Source of the DNA: Pelodera strongyloides | Lineage: Eukaryota; Nematoda; Chromadorea; Rhabditida; Rhabditidae | Direction: 5' to 3' | Assembly: GCA_036852015.1 (NCBI GenBank) | Contig: JAANDG010000099.1 | Span: 248,001 to 312,000, forward strand | Length of the DNA stretch: 64,000 nt | Shown: positions 10,774 through 20,955 of the stretch, piece after piece | Position numbering within the stretch: the stretch's first letter is position 1 | How the letters are laid out: every line of letters starts with the position of its first letter | The notes under the pieces: generated by a model | Seen by the model: only the letters and a program-made list of their open reading frames with translations | Database searches by the model: none | What the model was told of the DNA's origin: nothing | Position numbers and translations under genes: made by a program

Positions 10774-10851
10774 GCGCCCGCACACACGCGGCATTCCGGG
10801 CCCGGCCCGGAATGCCGCGTGTGTGTGCGGGCGCTGCCCTTCGGGCAGCGC
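10774..10851. repeat. GC-rich double hairpin, copy 1
   Basis: A 29-bp stem starting GCGCCCGCACACACGCGG, with a 2-nt bulge and almost no loop, is followed at once by a 9-bp stem GCGCTGCCC with a TTC loop (10,831-10,851). The pair stands out from the AT-rich surroundings. It is not a bacterial-type terminator, since no T run follows. Confidence 0.85.
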
Positions 10852-10991
10852 AATATGATAAAATGTAATGATCGTTCGATCAAAAGTGTTGTATCTTTTT
10901 ATTGAATGTCATTGTGTTCTTCACCGTGTTATGCACTATCACTGTTTTATGCACCGCTAAATTGCTCGCTCACACTGTCACTGTATTGCTC

Positions 10992-11055
10992 GCTCACACG
11001 CGGCATTCCGGGCCGGGCCCGGAATGCCGCGTGTGAGCGCTGCCCTTCGGGCAGC
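10992..11055. repeat. GC-rich double hairpin, copy 2
   Basis: A 23-bp perfect stem with a single central G is followed by GCTGCCC-TTC-GGGCAGC. The stem core CACACGCGGCATTCCGGGCC is identical to that of the hairpin 200 bp upstream, while the sequence between the two pairs is unrelated. Confidence 0.85.
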
Positions 11056-11410
11056 TTTATGTTATCACTGTTCTCGCTGGCGAACTTTACAACCCTCTTA
11101 TTTGCCGTGATGATTCGAGTGACGACTCCGACGCGACCGACGACGACGATGACATCACTTTTGCTGCTTGAATGCCCCCCCCCACTAAGTGCGTCTATTG
11201 CTTAATTTTTTGTTGTGCTCCATTGTAATTAGTGCTAGTTTTGTATTGTCTGCCCACAATGTGTGTTTTCCACCGCAACTTTGTACTCATTTGGCTTTCA
11301 TTCGCACTTGCACTACAGTTACCTTTCTTTGTTTGTTGTATTCAGCTGTCTGTTAACCGTTTTTGTTGCTTGTTTTAGTTTTTTGGATTACTAAATAAAT
11401 ATTAGTTTCA

Positions 11411-11474
11411 GGTGCACCTTATAGGAGTGTACAGGACAAGGACTTATAGGACAAGGTGGGAGCGTGCACATAGT
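11411..11474 (+). CDS. Possible exon (HLIGVYRTRTYRTRWERAHS)
   Basis: Between an acceptor (TTTCAG) and a GTAAGTTTC donor the frame reads HLIGVYRTRTYRTRWERAHS. It is short and without relatives in the window. The support is only the splice signals and the open frame. Confidence 0.25.
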
Positions 11475-11967
11475 AAGTTTCTCTGTTTTTCATATTTTCA
11501 TTCTTCTCCTTCATCTTCATATTATTTTAAACAGGTGTTTACTGCGGTTTTCCACGCTTCGTTTACCCTAAATCTGAAGCAGATTAAAAACCTGCCTCAC
11601 ATAGGGCCATTTATTGCCAATTGCTGAATCTGAATCAGGATTTTTTAATTTGACGTTTACTGCTATTTCCGACACTTCTTTTGCTCTAATTCTGAATAAG
11701 AATCACATTCTGGCTCGAATAGGGTTCGTTAAACCAAATTATACGTGACAAGTAAAAACCGAAAAAATTCCGGGAACACGATGATGGTGACCGAGCGGTG
11801 GATTTTGTTCCGGCAGTTGTGGAGGGCCGCTCACCAAGAAATGATCAAGTAACAACCTAACACGATGGAGATTAGATTAGGACATCAATCATCAAGAACA
11901 CACGCGCAGCGCGTACGCACGCGCACAGAAAGGATATCCTAATTGGGTTACGGTGTAGAGGGCGCAG

Positions 11968-12010
11968 CATATAAAAAGCGACCATTCGTACTGACTACAC
12001 GTACTCCATT
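11968..12010 (+). promoter_or_regulatory. Possible core promoter (TATA-like box)
   Basis: CATATAAAAAGCGACC at about 11,968 is a TATA-like box. It is followed 25-40 bases downstream by the candidate initiator ACTCCATTAC. The first supported exon of the cassette run starts 150 bp further on (12,159). About 36 bp here (AAAAGCGACCATTCGTACTG onward) recur at 9958-9994 without a clear TATA box. Confidence 0.35.
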
Positions 12011-12158
12011 ACTTACTGTTGCGAGAGTGAGAGTTGTCTGTTTTCATTACTTTTACTTATTCTCTTATTAGTTTTTGTAGCTTGGAGGCTGGGTCCTAAG
12101 GGCAATTTTTTTTAGATTCGGTGCTGAGTCCTGAGTTCGAATTTTCAATTTGTTTTAG

Positions 12159-12254
12159 GACGTAGGCAAGAGCCCTCCCACGCCCTTCGTTACCGCAGGT
12201 CAGGGAGTCAGTCGTCGGTTCGTTTACCCCAGAGCGCCTCAGGCCAGAGCTACG
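12159..12254 (+). CDS. Cassette exon DVGKSPPTPFV / SRRFVYPRA
   Basis: A 32-codon phase 0/0 exon between TGTTTTAG and GTATTTG reads DVGKSPPTPFVTAGQG and then VSRRFVYPRAPQARAT. Its 3' half recurs at 21,551-21,610 fused to the front of a different cassette. It would be the first exon after the TATA-like box at 11.97 kb. Function unknown. Confidence 0.4.
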
Positions 12255-12509
12255 GTATTTGTTCATTCTCCTTCCTCTTTTTTGAGATGTCCGGTTTTGA
12301 CTTTTGACTTTCCCATTATGTACATCTTCGGCAAGTGAAGGTTGTTCGAAAATTGAAAGTGCAAGTTGCAAAAAGGGAAAAAGGGATTAGGTTCTTATAG
12401 TAATACAGTCATATAGTGTAATAGGCAGAATACACCATATATGCACCTGAAATTCAGCTTTCCGAGTTGTCCACGGATTAATTATATCACATATGTTTTC
12501 ACTCTTCAG

Positions 12510-12630
12510 GAGAGTCGCATTCGGTGCCTCTGTACGAGCCAACCGACGTTCCGTGGGTGTTTCGTCGTGCTGGGGGGACGAGATGTTCGCCCTTCTGAGC
12601 AACATCCATTTCGCTTTCGGACACTGCGAA
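12510..12630 (+). CDS. Cassette of the DEMFALLSNIHFAFGHCE type, intact copy
   Basis: Entered after one base, the exon is open for 40 codons to a GTAAGTGC donor in phase 0: RVAFGASVRANRRSVGVSSC followed by WGDEMFALLSNIHFAFGHCE. The ending is shared by many cassettes in the window, which suggests this is the ancestral frame. The run of six Gs keeps the two halves in frame; the 28,322 copy has five Gs and is shifted. It joins in phase to the next exon at 12,873. Confidence 0.45.
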
Positions 12631-12872
12631 GTAAGTGCGAAAATTTACGGAGCCCACCTTGGCCATTTTAATACTAAGCATAAAAGTTCAGTATACCAAC
12701 AGACGAGGAGAGATAAGAGATATGCTTGTAGGTACCTCCGGTTTTGACTTTTGACTTTCACATTATGTAAATCTTCGGCAAGTGAGGCGCCGTCGCAATT
12801 AAATGTTCCCCATGATTCGTTACCGTAGATATATGTTGTATCTTCGGTATCGGTGATATGTTCTTTCTACAG

Positions 12873-12965
12873 GATACATCGACAGCGCCGGACTCTGCAA
12901 ATCATGTAGCCTCTAACACTGACACTGGAGTGGCACCTCGGTCAGAACAGGTATTCGATGCCCAA
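12873..12965 (+). CDS. Cassette of the ANHxASNTxTGVAPRSE type
   Basis: A 31-codon phase 0/0 exon reads DTSTAPDSANHVASNTDTGV and then APRSEQVFDAQ, between CTACAG and GTAAGC. A paralogue at 18,803-18,892 has the same ends and the same neighbour upstream. It is rich in S, T and A with no domain signature, so probably disordered. Confidence 0.45.
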
Positions 12966-13044
12966 GTAAGCGTTATGTATTTTTAAACGTATACCAAAAA
13001 CCACCTGTTGACAACAGATTGCTGTTGACAACAGATTGCTTCAG

Positions 13045-13128
13045 CCGGCAAGCCAGCCCCCGTCGTCCCCGCCGCCAGGAGTTGCGGCTGCTGCATCGGC
13101 AACCTCTGAATCGCGCACGTGGGCTTAG
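13045..13128 (+). CDS. Possible terminal exon, proline/alanine-rich, with stop
   Basis: After the acceptor TTGCTTCAG the phase 0 frame reads PASQPPSSPPPGVAAAASAT, then SESRTWA and a TAG stop. It follows in phase from the exon ending at 12,965. The upstream intron holds a short tandem repeat (TGTTGACAACAGATTGC). Another frame is also open for over 40 codons, so frame choice rests on splice phase only. Confidence 0.35.
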   Translation, partial: PASQPPSSPPPGVAAAASATSESRTWA

Positions 13129-13401
13129 TGACGCGTCAAGGAGTGGAGTCTGGGTCGAGGTGGCAGATTTTTTTTCTTACAAGTAGGATTTGTTTAGTAG
13201 GGATGGATTTCAGCGAATTACCTCCGGAATTAGAATATTAGACATGCTAAGCTCGGCGGTGGTACAAGAAGTTTATTAAAAACGTCGCGTACCGAATCCG
13301 GAATCACTCACCGGCGACGTTAGCACCGTGGTGCTCGCGTGAATCCTTTTATATATCGCCTCTTTTCAGAGTGTATTGATATTTAAACCTTTTTTTTTTA
13401 G

Positions 13402-16400
13402 AATTCCTGCCGATGGTCGCCACTTCGCCGAATCAGCTCAATCAGCTGCAAATAACGGCCATGTGACACGGGTTAGCGATTGTTTTGGTTGGCTTTGTTT
13501 TCCTAGCCGTATTATACAACCTGCATTTTTATCCTGCTTTTTTTTGCTCCTTATTTCTTATGTGGCAACCTTACTTACTTATATGGCAACGTTCATGTGT
13601 CTGTTGTAATTTTCAGAATAACCCGGTGTACCCCACTGTTCTGTATGTTTTGCACAATATTCAACGTGTTTTTTTATATTTCAAGTTTCACGAATGGTCC
13701 CTGTAGTCATTGTTGTGCATTCACTTTATACACATTATGGGAGTTTGTCTCTGGCCTCGTCATGCTGTGGAGAAATTGCGGTAATATATAATACTTGGCT
13801 AATGCGAAATCCATCTAGGCCGCTCCGATAGGAATGAGTGGTCATTATAAGCAGCCGCATCAGATGCCGCCTTCTCTACGCACTTTGCTACGCCACGCCA
13901 TTGGACATCGGGAAAAGGTATTGTGGAGCAAGAAGTATTTTCTTATCCCCTTGTATGGGTATCATAGACTAAGCATTAGTATTCCAGTGTATCGTCATGG
14001 GTCCTCTAATAAAAGGATATCCACGTTTGTGGTGCTAAATGGTGTCACTTCAGCGTGTCCGCTTCGATAGCTTCGAAGCGAAGTTAGTTGCGTTGTCTGA
14101 AAGGACGAAATGTAAAGCAAGCGAAGCAAGACGACGAATTTTGTGCCATTATCCGAAGAACGAAGCAAGGAAGCAAGGTATATTATTATTTAAGTGATTG
14201 CTTGTTTGAATGATTGGCGCAATGATAGCTCATAGCGGCAGCAGCGATAGTTTATAGCGATCGCACGACGCAATAAGTATTTGGCCGTGACACGTAAGAC
14301 TCTGGGTTGTGTAGGCTTGAAACTATAGCGTTGCTAGTGTGGAATAGAAAGGAAATAGGTATTTTTGCTAAAAAAAATGATTATTGCGTATTTGCGGAGC
14401 CCAATTGCGTACAGTTGTTGAATCGGGTTCCATTTCGTGGATTTTGTTTGCTTGTTTTTTAGGGATGGAGTAAAAAATACGATTGTACCGTAGACGAAGA
14501 TCATTTATTGGATTTAAATGAGGAGTCTGCCGCTGAGGCTCGCGTGCGTTTTTATTTTAATAATTTCATTTACATTGGTGGTTATGATTTTGTGGTTGAA
14601 TGTGTGTTTGTAGCTTGTAGCGGTACATTCGAATGTTGGTTCCGGCAGAACTAGCCTGTGTTTTAAGTCTAATACTTTCATAGAGTGTAGTCTGTCTGAT
14701 CTCAAAGTAATACACACACGTGCATATCAGTGTTTTCTTTGTAGAGAGAACGCGAAGTGGCTGAACAGCTGATAAAAAGGCAGAAGCGAGAAGCTAAGCA
14801 GAAAGCGGTAAGTTGTCGTTGGTTTCCGAGGGTTCCTGTTAACTTTATTTTTTCTTTGTCACCTCATTGTCAGGCGTAAATAAACATAGTCTACTGGTGG
14901 GGTTTCTTAGCTTCGAGAACGTGTCATTGATACGTTTTCGTTTCACACAAATATTCGCAATAGCATCCTGAGGAGCTGGCAAGGCTGGCTGGCAGCAAGC
15001 CGCCGGGCCGCGATGATTTTATCTATTACGTGTCGTGTCCCAATGATACAAGAGTGCCTAGTTTTGGGTGAACAAAACTAGTGAACAAAATTTCAGTGTG
15101 CCTATTCTAGTCGTATTTTCAGGAGCACAATCAGTTTTGGGCGGTGCGACGTCATGTACGCCCCTATACCACTGACGCCCAGGGATCTGTTGGAAAGTAA
15201 GTTCCTTCGGTAACAGTGTGAGACTCATGGTCAGTGGGACCAGTAGTTGTCTGGCTATGATGTATACTCTAGACTTATCGTCAATAAGTCGTGATGGCTT
15301 CCGCTGTGTGAATCTTGTCATGGCCTAAACACACTGACGAACTGACCGACGAGACCACCATCCGAGCTAACGTCTTAGCCCGTAGACATACCGCGGTCGC
15401 GATTAGAATATTAGGCATGGACGAAAATTAGAAACGTATCATAAATAGATCCTCTTTTGGGACGCACAATATATATTTGGGTGGCGGTTTTGAGTTTTTT
15501 TTCCGACGAGTTTTATGCCCTTGTGGTGATGTGTCGGCTCCTCCGCGTGGTGTCACTGGATAAGCGAGTTGGTTTGGTATGCCGCCCGAGTCACTGCTCT
15601 TATGTATTATCGGATATACGGTTGAGCACACTCGCATTGGCTGAACCACCGCGAAACCGAGCACGGACTACCCAACTCAACGTCAGGCTAAACGACACGC
15701 GGAGAAGTTGTTTATGGCGTATCATTATGATGAGTACGTCCAAATATTTCCGAAATTCTGCTAGTGCTAGGGCGTCCCCCGTATAAACGCAGACCTAGAG
15801 ACCACTGGTCTAACGCCACAAGACTCGTCAGAGCGGAGGACTCGTTAGAGGAAATACTCAAAACAAGCGGACCCTGCCACCACGCGGGATAAACGCTAGG
15901 AAGCAGAAGTTTATGCTCTTGTGCTTGCTAGAAGTCTAGGGGTAGTTATAAAACTCTGCATACTAGACAACTGTGGTTGGTGCAATTATGAACATTAAGT
16001 AAAAGTACATAGCATTGTATCGTTTAGGAAAGGCAAGGATGCCAATAGTGGAGGACCCAGATCTGGTGAGAAGATTATTATCCATTATACCTTTATGTCG
16101 CAAAAAGCAGACGTTGCTAGTAGAATTAAAAAAATGTAGCTATTACGTAGAACGTAGAATGACGCGAACGCGATGTCTGAGGCCGTATTCACCAACAGGC
16201 ACGAAGTCCTCCCTGGCCCCCCACCCCCATAGAGCTAAAGAGTGCGAGAGCAGAAGAGATTGAGCGCACGTGAGCCTAGGGAGTGCTCCCTGTGTGTTTG
16301 TGAATACAGCCTCCCATGGGCTTTTGGTTCGTGTCTGTGGTTCTAACGACGTCTTTTCTTTTTTTTTTGAAATATCGTCGAGAACGAGGGCATTTATGTC

Positions 16401-17228
16401 TCTCACCTTATTGTGGTTGATACAATTATCGATAGTTACAACTGTGTTCCGCACGGTCCTCTAATCATCGTGCATTGTTCACATTCTTTATTATATCTAG
16501 GAAGCGTGCCCGTCGTCCGATCGTCCAACAGGACCGCAAGGCCCAAGAGGTAACTATATGTATTGTGTTATATACTAACAGCCGGATGAAGAGCCATATG
16601 GGCTTTTCTCCGGCTGGATGTTCGAACCCCACATGATTCAATGATTTTGTATGTTTCATTCCCATTGTGTAGTACCGAAAACTTGATGAAATAGCTTCGT
16701 TGTCGACATCCAAGCTTTCAAACTCTTCTCCTTTATAAAATAAGATTTGCACTTGTAATTTTGGTATGCGTTTTGTATGATGTGGCCGCTCGAGCATTTG
16801 TTTTAGTTGCCTGTTTAGATTATCGAATACATTTTTTTTAGTGGATGGAGTTGTCGCATCTTCATCTGCTGAAACAGTAGTGCTCCATGAGGGAACGCCA
16901 GCAGGAGAAGGTACTTTGAATGTTTATTCCTTATAGCGTCACTAGCATTATTAACTTTGTCCTCGGTAAGTAAATAGTGATTGTAGTAAAAGATGTGTCA
17001 TGAAGGGAAGGTGAAATTAATGGCATTTGGTTTGTGAGCATCCAACACGCGTTATTCTTACACTGGTTCTAGGCCGTCTGAAGGAAATTAAATATCTTTT
17101 ATTCAGCTGATGCTGAAGGTACGTCAGAAACAACCGAGTCGAATATACCTGAGAATGTTCCTTCCTCTGGACAAATTGCCGAAAGTCGTGTTTCTGAAGC
17201 TTTTCCCAATTCACGTCCACTGCAAACG
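13402..17228 (+). CDS. Unrecognised multi-exon gene, best-preserved cassette run (may be a pseudogene)
   Basis: Twelve exon-like segments with acceptor and donor sites: 13402-13471, 13819-13917, 14054-14177, 14236-14273, 14463-14543, 14745-14807, 14964-15053, 15123-15196, 16028-16065, 16501-16549, 16842-16910 and 17107-17228. If 16501-16549 is skipped, phases agree throughout and give about 320 residues without a stop. Recognisable pieces are MSGHYKQPHQMPPSLRTLLR (second exon), FEAKLVALSERTKCKASEAR (third), GWSKKYDCTVDEDHLLDLNE (fifth), REREVAEQLIKRQKREAKQ (sixth), PEELARLAGSKPPGRDDFIY (seventh) and a final acidic S/T/E-rich tail. The charged middle suggests helical or coiled-coil structure. 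The fourth exon (14236-14273) has lost its donor (ATAAGT instead of GTAAGT in the 30.2 kb copy), so this copy may not be functional. Neither a start nor a stop exon is secure. A MITE sits in the intron at 16,177-16,313. No family recognised. Confidence 0.45.
15200..16020 (+). other. Intron-like stretch of the cassette gene, no further exon supported
   Basis: Several frames are open here (for example DELTDETTIRANVLARRHTA near 15,330), but none has consistent splice signals and in-frame stops follow. A short motif (GATTAGAATATTAGGCATG) recurs near 13,227. I see no supportable gene. Confidence 0.3.
16177..16313. mobile_element. MITE-like foldback with AGGCCGTATTCACCAAC ends, copy 1
   Basis: It begins GAGGCCGTATTCACCAACA and ends TTTGTGAATACAGCCTC. 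The interior contains AGAGCTAAAGAGTGCGAGAG and ends in a GGGAGTGCTCCCT palindrome. It lies in the intron after the 16,028 exon. The same element with the same left flank (ATGGCGCGAACGCGATGTCT or ATGACGCG...) is at 23,434, so it was copied with its host segment. Confidence 0.75.
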
Positions 17229-17268
17229 GTTAGCTAATTGTATCCGTTTGGGATTATGTGAATAAACA

Positions 17269-17412
17269 GAGGCCGTATTCACCAACATACAGGGAGCCCT
17301 CCCTAGGCTGACGTTCGCTCTGAATCTCCTGCTCTCACAGTCTCAATGCACTCTTTAGCTCCCTGGGGAGGCCAGGGAGAGCTCCCTGCGTGTTGGTGAA
17401 TACTGCCTCTGG
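17269..17412. mobile_element. MITE-like foldback, AGGCCGTATTCACCAAC family, copy 2
   Basis: The best-preserved ends of the family: CAGAGGCCGTATTCACCAAC at the left and GTTGGTGAATACTGCCTCTG at the right. The family also includes 16,177-16,313, 21,318-21,412 and 23,434-23,567, a fragment at about 3415-3503 and a diverged relative at 21,057-21,186. I could not see a clear target duplication. Confidence 0.75.
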
Positions 17413-17744
17413 ACCCGGATAACATTATGTTGGTGATAGATTGGTGCGTGGTACTATGAGACATGCCTTTTTGTGATGACAATTTCCATTTAAAGCGAAA
17501 TAGCGGCCGGTTTTTGAAGCGCATCGTCTACCACTGAATTCTTACGTATTTATTCAAAGTTGCTCGAATTTAGGTCGATTGTTTATTATAATTTATTTTC
17601 ATTTGCATAAACTGCATAAGAATGCTATGCTGATCTTCTCTAGGTATTGAGATTACGGCTACCGAAACAGAGAGGGACAGAGAGCAAACATTCCTAAGAT
17701 AAAAAGGAAGGACTATAATAATCAATAAGAACCCGACCGTTTAG

Positions 17745-17885
17745 GGTCCTCGATGCTGTAGACCACCGCATCCACCGTGCAGTGGCCTGCTACTGTTACG
17801 AGATTGTTTCGTCGTGCTGGAGGACGAAGTGTTCCCAATTCTCAGCAACATCCACTTCACTTTCGGGCATTGGAAAGGATAAGGT
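17745..17885 (+). CDS. Cassette of the VLEDEVF type, frame-shifted copy
   Basis: It runs from ACCGTTTAG to the donor GTAAGTGG. All three frames are open for most of it: one reads VLDAVDHRIHRAVACYCYEI, another CFVVLEDEVFPILSNIHFTF. Relative to the 19,278 copy it lacks one base near the middle. Upstream (17,650) is the recurring segment GATTACGGCTACCGAAACAG, also at 19,682 and 27,640. Confidence 0.3.
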
Positions 17886-18444
17886 GTAAGTGGTTCCGTC
17901 CGTTTAGTATCAATTGGCTAATCCAAGGTCTAGTTAATTGAATAAAATCATATTATGTACTATAATTACAAAAGTTTATGTTTTCCCAAACAATAGGCAA
18001 GTGCGTCCTATTATATTAGTTTCGTGGCGGTGTGTTACTAACTGCGTAGAATAGTTTGTTATCATTCACTCTTTACATACATCTGGAATACAGGGTTTGC
18101 GGTGTCATACCTTATAGGCGGGTTGCCATCGAATTTGCAATTTTGCATAAATCACCGACTTATCTAAAGGTTTAAGTCAACCCAAAAAAATGATTGACTT
18201 ACCCGCTGAGCCAAAGTTTTTCGATCTGCCGACTATGTGAATGCAAATGAAATGCTGCTTCGCGCTAATATTGATGTATTTTATTACTTTGCACCAAATA
18301 TCGTTTTTCAAGAAGACGGGATTAGGGTGCTTATGACACTAAATTTCAATAGCGTAATAGGCAGAACACACCGTATATGCGCCTGAAAATGGCTTTCCGA
18401 GTTGTCTATCATTTAAGTATAACACATATGTTTTCACTCTTCAG

Positions 18445-18555
18445 GAGAAATTCGGCACCTCTCTACAAGCCAATCGACATTCCGAGGCTGTTTCGTCGTG
18501 TTGGTGGACGGATGTTCGCCATTCTGAGCAACATCCACTTTGCCATCGGTGTGAA
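18445..18555 (+). CDS. Cassette RRVGGRMFAILSNIHFAIGV (second copy of the 12.5 kb pair)
   Basis: The exon is open from the acceptor TCTTCAG to GTAAGTAGC and contains LYKPIDIPRLFRRVGGRMF and AILSNIHFAIG. With 18,803-18,892 it repeats the order seen at 12,510 and 12,873, so a two-exon unit was duplicated about 5.9 kb away. Confidence 0.4.
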
Positions 18556-18802
18556 GTAAGTAGCCCTGAAATCGAGACGCTCCTGCCTCGGCAACGGTCA
18601 CTGACAAATCTACAAATGAAGGAGAAAGCCAAGCTGGTTGGTTTTGTTTTGTTGATTTTTATTTCGTGGTGGTGTGTCCATATGTCGTGTACTCCAAATA
18701 GCTGACTGATAGCGATATGTTGTGCAGTGCAGGAGCCGTTCGGTTAGGGCGCATTCGAGTTTGAGATATGTTGTGATCTTCGGTAGTATGCTGCTTTTAC
18801 AG

Positions 18803-18892
18803 AATACATTGCACGAATCTTCGGCAAATCATGCAGCCTCTAACACTGAAACTGGAGTCGCACCTCGCTCAGAACCTGTATCCGATACCCAA
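18803..18892 (+). CDS. Cassette SSANHAASNTETGVAPRSE (paralogue of 12,873)
   Basis: A 30-codon phase 0/0 exon between TTTTACAG and GTAAGTGT, reading NTLHESSANHAASNTETGVA then PRSEPVSDTQ. Most differences from the 12,873 copy still leave it open, which suggests selection on the protein or a recent origin. Confidence 0.4.
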
Positions 18893-19277
18893 GTAAGTGT
18901 TATGTATTTTTAAATGTGTACCAAAACTGGACGACTGCAGATCAGCAGCGCTGATCTGAACCTTCGTAGTATTCTTTGCAAATTTCTTTTTTTCATCTGG
19001 GCACGAGAAAGCTACACAGTTTGAAATACATGGAAGATGGAAATGCTTTTGTTCGGATTAACCTTTTATAAACCATGTAATATACGGCCTTACCGCCGCT
19101 TAAATATTAGTCGTCTTCTTTACATATATACATATATGCGCCTGAAATACGGCCTTCCGAGTTGTCCACCAACTAATTATATCACATATGGAGATTAGCG
19201 CTATCGAAACAGAGGGAGCCTTCCTCATCAATTAAAAAGAAAGGACTGCTACAATCAAAAATAGCCCGACCTTTTAG

Positions 19278-19403
19278 GGTTCTCGACGCAGTAGACTACA
19301 GTATCCACCATTCAAGTGGTTTTCTACTGTTCTGTGGTTGTTTCGTCGTGCTGAACGACGAAGTGGCCGTTCTCAGCCACATCCACTTCGCCATCATTGT
19401 GAG
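19278..19403 (+). CDS. Cassette of the SRRSRLQYPPFKWFSTVLW type, fully open copy
   Basis: A 42-codon phase 0/0 exon between ACCTTTTAG and GTAAGTAGC: GSRRSRLQYPPFKWFSTVLW then LFRRAERRSGRSQPHPLRHH. It is the same DNA cassette as the FALLSNIHFAFGHC copies but read in another frame for its 3' half, because of one-base differences near the middle. Confidence 0.4.
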
Positions 19404-19776
19404 GTAAGTAGCACTGTCCTTTTATCCATTGATTAAACCGAAGGATAATTTGCTGAATGAAAACATTATAATTACAAAAAAGTGCATAGTTTTCCAAACG
19501 TTTGATCATATCATGCGTTTTCTTCTTGTGAAAGTTTGTTTTCTTCATTGAGGAATACCGCAAGTGAGTCTTTATGCTCTTTACCAAATAACGCGCTTTT
19601 TTATACTTTCTACTTGCAATCCGGTATAAAAAATAACATGATCGTCAGAGACAACCAAAATCCTTCCTGAGCGATGTAGGGAGATTACGGCTACCGAAAC
19701 AGAGAGGGAGAGAGAGCAAACATTCCAAATATAAAAAGGAAGGACTACTATGAACAATAAGAACCGGATATTTTAG

Positions 19777-19890
19777 GGTCCTCGATGATGTAGACCATCG
19801 CATCCACCGTGCAGTGGCCTGCTACTGTTACGAGATTGTTTCGTCGTGCTGGAGGACGAAGTATTCGCACTCCTGAGAAGCATCATTATG
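19777..19890 (+). pseudogene. Truncated VLEDEVF-type cassette
   Basis: It starts at a TTTTAG acceptor with GGTCCTCGATGATGTAGACC, matches 17,745 to about 19,885, then breaks into unrelated sequence without a donor. Confidence 0.5.
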
Positions 19891-20116
19891 GTATAGCCAA
19901 TTCGTTTTTTTTTTCGTTATTATATTTAAATAGTGCAATGGATAGAATATACCATAGAAGCACTTGAAAGTCTTATAGTCTTATACTTGTTTTCCTTTTA
20001 GCATCATTATGGGCTCATTGTTTGGTCTTGAAGATTGCTTTCAGTTTCGTACAGTGTAGTGTGTCTGATCTTAAAGTAATACACATAAGTACATATCATG
20101 GTTTTTTTCTTTGTAG

Positions 20117-20179
20117 AGAGAACGCGAAGTGGCTGAAGACAGAATAAAGAGGCAGGAGCAAGAAGACAAGCAGAAAGCG
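20117..20179 (+). CDS. EREVAE cassette, copy 4
   Basis: A 21-codon phase 0/0 exon: REREVAEDRIKRQEQEDKQ plus two residues, between CTTTGTAG and GTGAGTT. The sequence before it (TTTCAGTTTCGTACAGTGTA) is shared with the 24,009 copy. Confidence 0.4.
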
Positions 20180-20337
20180 GTGAGTTATCGGTGATTTCCG
20201 AATGTTTCCTCTATTTTTCTTTGTCGTCTCATTGTCAGGTGCAAATGAGGATGGTCTACTTGTGGCTTAGTTTTACGGGAACCTGTCAGTGATACGTTTT
20301 ACATTTCATACAAATATGCATACAGTAGCAATGGTAT

Positions 20338-20460
20338 CCGGAAAAGCTGGCATTGGCATGAAGCCGGCCGTGATTATTGGTGCGTGAATGGTACGCATCT
20401 ATTACGTGTGCCAACGATGCAAGAATACTTTGTTGTGGGTGAACAAAACGAGTCCGCATG
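20338..20460 (+). pseudogene. Degenerate copy of the 14,964 (HPEELARL) exon
   Basis: After TACAGTAG the homologous frame reads QWYPEKLALA and hits TGA. A different frame is open (SWHWHEAGRDYWCVNGTHLL). A relative at 25,040 has the same TGA. The other frame near 20,405 reads YYVCQRCKNTLLWVN, with a CxxC pair, but lacks splice support. Confidence 0.4.
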
Positions 20461-20955
20461 CATTGGCTGGAGTTATTCATTCGTCATCTTTAGGGTGCGA
20501 TCCGTAAGGGTGGCGCCAGTGCAGCGCGGTCGCTGTCCCGTTCCACTAGGTCAAAAAGTCGATCTTGCGGAATTGATCAGAGAAACCGAAAGTTGGGAAG
20601 GTATGTAATTTGGTAGATCAGTGATTTGTTTTTACATATTACATTTGTTGTCGGCTGACCCAGCTTTTTTTCACGAAGATCCTCATCTTTTAATACTTTT
20701 TTTTGTTATAACTTCCTCTCATGCATTGGCTGGAGTTATTCGTTCGTCATCTTTAGGGTGCGATCCGTAAGGGTGGCGCCAGTGCAGCGCGGTCGCTGTC
20801 CCGTTCCACTAGGTCAAAAAGTCGATCTTGCGGAATTGATCAGAGAAACCGAAAGTTGGGAAGGTATGTAATTTGGTAGATCAGTGATTTGTTTTTACAT
20901 ATTACATTTGTTGTCGGCTGACCCAGCTTTTTTTCACGAAGATCAGCATCTTTTA
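20458..20955 (+). repeat. Near-identical tandem duplication, period about 263 bp, containing one exon-like cassette twice
   Basis: The units begin GCATTGGCTGGAGTTATTC at about 20,460 and 20,722. Each contains a 107-bp exon-like segment (20,494-20,600 and 20,757-20,863) with phase 1 at both ends, reading VRSVRVAPVQRGRCPVPLGQ and then KVDLAELIRETESWE. The two exon copies look identical. A fragment recurs at 25,208-25,275, fused to other sequence. Confidence 0.8.

Noticed and set aside
10831..10851. Rho-independent terminator
   Set aside because: A strong stem with a TTC loop but no T run, in eukaryotic DNA, and always linked to a longer upstream hairpin.
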